Below, one piece after another: positions 4,750 through 7,457 of a stretch of 7,457 bases of DNA. The translations under genes were made by a program, and so were the position numbers. The stretch comes from Planctomycetaceae bacterium (lineage in GTDB: Bacteria; Planctomycetota; Planctomycetia; Pirellulales; Thermoguttaceae). Each line of letters begins with the position of its first letter. Within the stretch, counting starts at the first letter, position 1. The stretch lies in the NCBI GenBank assembly GCA_031256755.1, contig JAIRPZ010000272.1:1-7457 (forward strand), written 5' to 3'. The notes below the pieces were generated by a model. It was not told the origin of the DNA and ran no database searches. It was given only the letters and a program-made list of their open reading frames with translations.

Positions 4750-7164
4750 ATGTCCGAAATGCTTTTTTCGATTCCGCAAGACCTGTTCTATGCTTTACTG
4801 GACGCACAAAGCGAAGCCGATGTCAGTCAGGCATTCACTGCCGAACTGCCGACCGGCAGGAAAGAATATTTAGACATTGATTATCTGCACGATAACCTGC
4901 TCGCCGAATTCAAATACGATGCCGATATGAGCATTCCCGAAGGCGATAGAGCAAAAAATCTCGCCCAAGCGTGCGGCTACTGCCACCGGCTGCGCATCAA
5001 TGGTGAACGTGTTCCGCCTTACATTGCGCTCATCGATAAAGACGAAGTTGTTCTCTATGAGCGAGACAAACTCGAACATATTTATAAAAACGAAATACTT
5101 TTTAAGCAAGGAACACCGTCCGCTCCCGACACTGCCGTCATCGGATTGTGCAAACACGTAAAGCCGGTCTTTTATCAATTCATCAACTCCGAAGTCACAT
5201 GCAGCAAAGCCGTCCGTCCGCTCATTGATGTTTGCAGCAGGCAAATCTTCGTTGTCGATGAAATCGACCAATACAATGTTTCCGAAGCGTTTTCGGGATG
5301 GTGCAATACTTTCGATAAGTACATGCAGAGCATCTCTACCGGCGACCGTCCGCATATCTTTGAAATTGACGCAACAGACGGCGGTTCCATTACCGTTGTG
5401 TACGGCTCGACAACGGATTCCGGCGATGAAGTAATTCAGATTGTCTTCGATTTTCATAACGAAATTAAACAAATCGAAAACTGCAAGCGGTCGTTTTATG
5501 AAGAATTCTGGACGGGCTGGAAACGAGTGACCGATAAATCAAAACAAAAGAAAATTTTTGCGAAGATTTATGAATTAATGGACGTTGCATCCCGCCGCCG
5601 CAAGGGACAATTTTATACCATCACGCCGCTGGCACAGCGGGGTTGGGAATACATCGAAAAGGTACTCGGCAAGGAATTTTGGCGCGACGGAACATGGCGG
5701 ATTTGGGACAACAGTGCCGGTCAGGGCGGTTTGATACTCAATGTGGTTCCCGAAGACGCACTGCAATACACCTATCTTTCAACGATTGACCATGCAGAAG
5801 TAATGCACTTGAAAATCCATACCGCCGCCCGCAGGATATTCCGGTTTGATTTTGTGAATCAACTGACATCGGAATTGCCGCCGGAATTACAGCAGGATAT
5901 GAAAGACCCGAATATCAAATGGCTTTTTTTTATCAATCCGCCTTACGGCGAGGGAAGCAGCGGGAAAGAAACTGATGATACCGCTTGGCATAAAAAAGGC
6001 GTATCGCAATCGCTCATTCGGGAACGTATGGGACGCTACGGAATGCTCCTTGAAAGCCGGGAAAAATATGCGCAATTTTTGTTCCGCATACAAGACGAAT
6101 TCAAGGGGAAATTCGTTTTGGGACTTTACTCTACAATGAAAGTTCTGGTTTCAAGAGAATATATCAATTTGCGGAAATTCTGGAGACCGCAGTTCAAATG
6201 CGGTTTTATCTGCTGCGCCGGTAAATGGAAACAAGCCGCCAATACCGGACAGTGGCCAAGTATTTTTTCCGTTTTCGATTGCAGAGAAAAAGGAAAATGG
6301 GGGCGAATGACGTATGATATTTTGGAATACCGAACAGCGTACCCGAAAGGGATATTTTCGGGGCAAAAAAGTTTCACAGCGCAGGATACAGAACGAAACT
6401 TTCGGGAATACTTTTTTCCGAATGAAAACTTACCGAAAGAAGAATTAACGGTTGTTCAATCGCACGGATTATCCGCGTTCAAAGGAAAATCAAAAATGAC
6501 GAACAAACGGCCGGCAGGCACACTGGCTTCTGCCGGTATGATTTCGGCTTATATGCGGACACAGGATAAAGCCCGCGGTATGGTCAGCGGCAACGTGATT
6601 GATAATCTTGTTCCGATATTTATTAACCGCAAAAACTATAAAAAAATATTATGCGGAATAGGATTATATTGGAGCGTGAAACATACTTGGGTGAATCACG
6701 AAGATTGTTTCCTTGCTCCGTCCCGTAACTTGACGGCAAAGGAGAAAAAGAGTTGTATGCTGTATGCACTGCTTTCGGAACGCAACCGCTGCACGACAGC
6801 ATTTCTGCAAGAAACAGAAATCAACACCAAAAACGGCAAAGTCCGCAACGGCGGTTTGGTTCGGGCAGAGTTGAATCCGTTTGACAAAACGCTGTTTGAC
6901 TGGAGCGGTTTATCGCCTGCTGCCCAAAAAGCGTTGGAAGAATACCGGAAATACTGCAATGATGTCGTGAATTGGGAACGCTATCAAACCGCAGCCGGGC
7001 GCGGTGTTTGGGGCGGACACTTTTTGTATGAACGAACGAAAAACGGTTTGGACATCGAAAACAAAAAGACCGGTGATGGTTTTCCTTTGCCGCAATCATT
7101 CAAGGATGCAAGAGAAGCATTGCGGCTCGAAGCGGAAAACATTGCATTGGAATTATGCTTTTAA
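4750..7164 (+). CDS. N6-adenine DNA methyltransferase with N-terminal nuclease-like domain (type IIG-like R-M enzyme)
   Basis: This 804-aa protein appears to combine restriction and modification. Residues about 36-112 look like a PD-(D/E)XK nuclease: acidic D42, D44 and D48, then E53-F-K55 on a hydrophobic strand (LLAEFK), then Q73-A-C-G-Y77, matching the QxxxY motif of RecB-like and HsdR nucleases. About 280-480 is the methyltransferase domain: QFYTITPLA (287-295, the motif X region), SAM-binding DNSAGQGG (320-327) and catalytic NPPY (396-399), as in N6-adenine enzymes that flip and methylate adenine in duplex DNA. The rest (about 500-740) would hold target recognition, inferred from position only. 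The length is near that of type IIG enzymes. No separate hsdR, hsdS or helicase gene is present. The ATG at 4750 lacks a Shine-Dalgarno site and sits just after a TATAAT box. Methyltransferase identity is firm; nuclease activity is inferred from motifs. Confidence 0.88.
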   Translation: MSEMLFSIPQDLFYALLDAQSEADVSQAFTAELPTGRKEYLDIDYLHDNLLAEFKYDADMSIPEGDRAKNLAQACGYCHRLRINGERVPPYIALIDKDEVVLYERDKLEHIYKNEILFKQGTPSAPDTAVIGLCKHVKPVFYQFINSEVTCSKAVRPLIDVCSRQIFVVDEIDQYNVSEAFSGWCNTFDKYMQSISTGDRPHIFEIDATDGGSITVVYGSTTDSGDEVIQIVFDFHNEIKQIENCKRSFYEEFWTGWKRVTDKSKQKKIFAKIYELMDVASRRRKGQFYTITPLAQRGWEYIEKVLGKEFWRDGTWRIWDNSAGQGGLILNVVPEDALQYTYLSTIDHAEVMHLKIHTAARRIFRFDFVNQLTSELPPELQQDMKDPNIKWLFFINPPYGEGSSGKETDDTAWHKKGVSQSLIRERMGRYGMLLESREKYAQFLFRIQDEFKGKFVLGLYSTMKVLVSREYINLRKFWRPQFKCGFICCAGKWKQAANTGQWPSIFSVFDCREKGKWGRMTYDILEYRTAYPKGIFSGQKSFTAQDTERNFREYFFPNENLPKEELTVVQSHGLSAFKGKSKMTNKRPAGTLASAGMISAYMRTQDKARGMVSGNVIDNLVPIFINRKNYKKILCGIGLYWSVKHTWVNHEDCFLAPSRNLTAKEKKSCMLYALLSERNRCTTAFLQETEINTKNGKVRNGGLVRAELNPFDKTLFDWSGLSPAAQKALEEYRKYCNDVVNWERYQTAAGRGVWGGHFLYERTKNGLDIENKKTGDGFPLPQSFKDAREALRLEAENIALELCF

Positions 7165-7165
7165 C

Positions 7166-7190
7166 ACGGCGGCAATCCTGCTGCTGCCGT
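7166..7190 (+). terminator. Hairpin after the methyltransferase gene
   Basis: ACGGCGGCA (7166-7174) and TGCTGCCGT (7182-7190) form a 9-bp stem with one G-T pair and a 7-nt loop, beginning 2 nt after the stop codon. A T-rich stretch (TCTCTTTTATTT) follows only at about 7204-7215, so it is not a textbook intrinsic terminator. Its position still suggests a transcript end. Confidence 0.4.
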
Positions 7191-7238
7191 CAGCAATCTG
7201 CGGTCTCTTTTATTTCCCGCCGCCCTATTTGTTTTTTT

Positions 7239-7291
7239 GACAGGATATACAGAGGAGTTGTTTAGACAGGATTCACAGGATTTTACGGGAT
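7239..7291. repeat. GACAGGAT-type intergenic repeat units
   Basis: GACAGGATATACAGAGGA (7239-7256) is followed by GACAGGATTCACAGGA (7265-7280) and then TTTTACGGGAT (7281-7291). These are degenerate units of an ACAGGAT theme. Runs of 'GACAGGATTNACAGGATT' are familiar to me as intergenic repeats in several environmental bacterial lineages, including planctomycete-like genomes. The function is unknown. Confidence 0.5.
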
Positions 7292-7313
7292 AATGTTTTC
7301 ATTTCTATTTCTA

Positions 7314-7337
7314 ATTATCAATTTTTCATTATCAATT
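7314..7337. repeat. AT-rich direct repeat ATTATCAATT
   Basis: The 10-mer ATTATCAATT occurs at 7314-7323 and 7328-7337, spaced 14 bp apart. It lies within an AT-rich block (about 7291-7346) between the ACAGGAT units and the 3'-end repeat. There is no coding potential. It probably forms part of a composite intergenic repeat region. Confidence 0.45.
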
Positions 7338-7350
7338 AAAAAATATGCGC

Positions 7351-7382
7351 GTCCGGCAAGGACTGCCCACTGTTTCTGCGGG
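7351..7382 (-). repeat. Dispersed 3'-end repeat, copy 2 (possible terminator)
   Basis: Read on the minus strand, this is the second copy of the element at 1715-1746 (26 of 32 identical). It begins 3 nt after the stop of the partial minus-strand gene. On that strand TGCCC (7384-7380) pairs with GGGCA (7368-7364) to form a hairpin. A short GTCC/GGAC stem follows, and then a run of six Ts (about 7344-7339). The order of stop codon, stems and T-run is what a terminator for the minus-strand gene would show. Confidence 0.5.
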
Positions 7383-7385
7383 CAT

Positions 7386-7457
7386 CTATTTCCAGCCGTG
7401 CTGATCCCGCACGCAAACCATCGCTGCAAGAACATTGTTCCACGTTTTCTGATCCTG
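7386..7457 (-). CDS. 3' end of an unidentified minus-strand gene (partial)
   Basis: The last 23 codons of a frame entering from the right edge end at the TAG whose complement is 7386-7388. The tail includes TWNNVLAAMVCVRDQHGWK, an amphipathic protein-like composition. The frame is preferred over the other two because the repeat/terminator-like element follows its stop directly. The tail is too short to assign a family. The other minus-strand frames are also open here, so the gene itself is a moderate-confidence call. Confidence 0.4.
   Translation of the reverse strand, partial: QDQKTWNNVLAAMVCVRDQHGWK

Noticed and set aside
4870..5472. 200-codon minus-strand frame inside the methyltransferase gene
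   Set aside because: It is opposite the nuclease-like and middle parts of a well-supported gene, has no motif or ribosome site of note, and is best explained as a shadow.
7165..7240. Small coding frame after the methyltransferase stop
   Set aside because: It extends only from a shadow frame inside the gene, and the peptide is a low-complexity run with no start signal.
1..7457. CRISPR arrays, tRNA or rRNA genes
   Set aside because: No regularly spaced long repeats, tRNA cloverleaf signatures or conserved rRNA segments were seen on either strand.

Overview
This 7.5 kb bacterial window has moderate G+C and short intergenic gaps. It holds four complete genes that can be named or placed in a family, one complete membrane-protein gene of unknown function, and a partial gene at each edge. 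The Gfo/Idh/MocA protein resembles oxidoreductases common in Planctomycetota and relatives. There is also an McsA-like protein, a full three-domain NifU, and intergenic GACAGGAT-type repeats. Together these suggest a member of the Planctomycetes-Verrucomicrobia-Lentisphaerae group, but this is an inference from memory of similar genomes and no marker gene is present to settle it.

Layout, left to right. (1) Bases 1-155 are the 3' end of a diacylglycerol-kinase-like lipid kinase. (2) Bases 156-482 are mostly non-coding, with a good sigma70-type promoter and an in-frame alternative upstream start. They lead into a Gfo/Idh/MocA oxidoreductase (483-1688). (3) After a 3'-end repeat comes a three-domain NifU iron-sulfur scaffold (1811-2788) with all nine expected cysteines. 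(4) Convergent to it is a minus-strand pair: a nine-or-so-pass membrane protein (4561-3413), then 27 bp later an McsA-like zinc/UVR-motif protein (3385-2861). (5) A 188-bp divergent intergenic region holds a long inverted repeat (arms of 21-22 nt) around three 9-bp tandem units, plus a consensus -10 box almost touching the next start codon. (6) A single 804-aa protein (4750-7164) joins a probable PD-(D/E)XK/QxxxY nuclease domain to an N6-adenine DNA methyltransferase domain (DNSAGQGG and NPPY motifs). It looks like a one-polypeptide type IIG-like restriction-modification enzyme. (7) The right edge is a repeat-rich intergenic region and the 3' end of a minus-strand gene.

The genes do not form one obvious pathway. 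The left half looks like housekeeping metabolism (lipid kinase, sugar-type oxidoreductase, Fe-S assembly). The minus-strand pair may be a small stress or membrane operon. The methyltransferase/nuclease is the accessory element: it stands alone and is bounded upstream by the inverted repeat and downstream by a hairpin and dispersed repeats. The best candidates for something undescribed are this single-protein defence candidate with its unusual start region, the inverted-repeat element in front of it, and a repeat found just downstream of two different stop codons.
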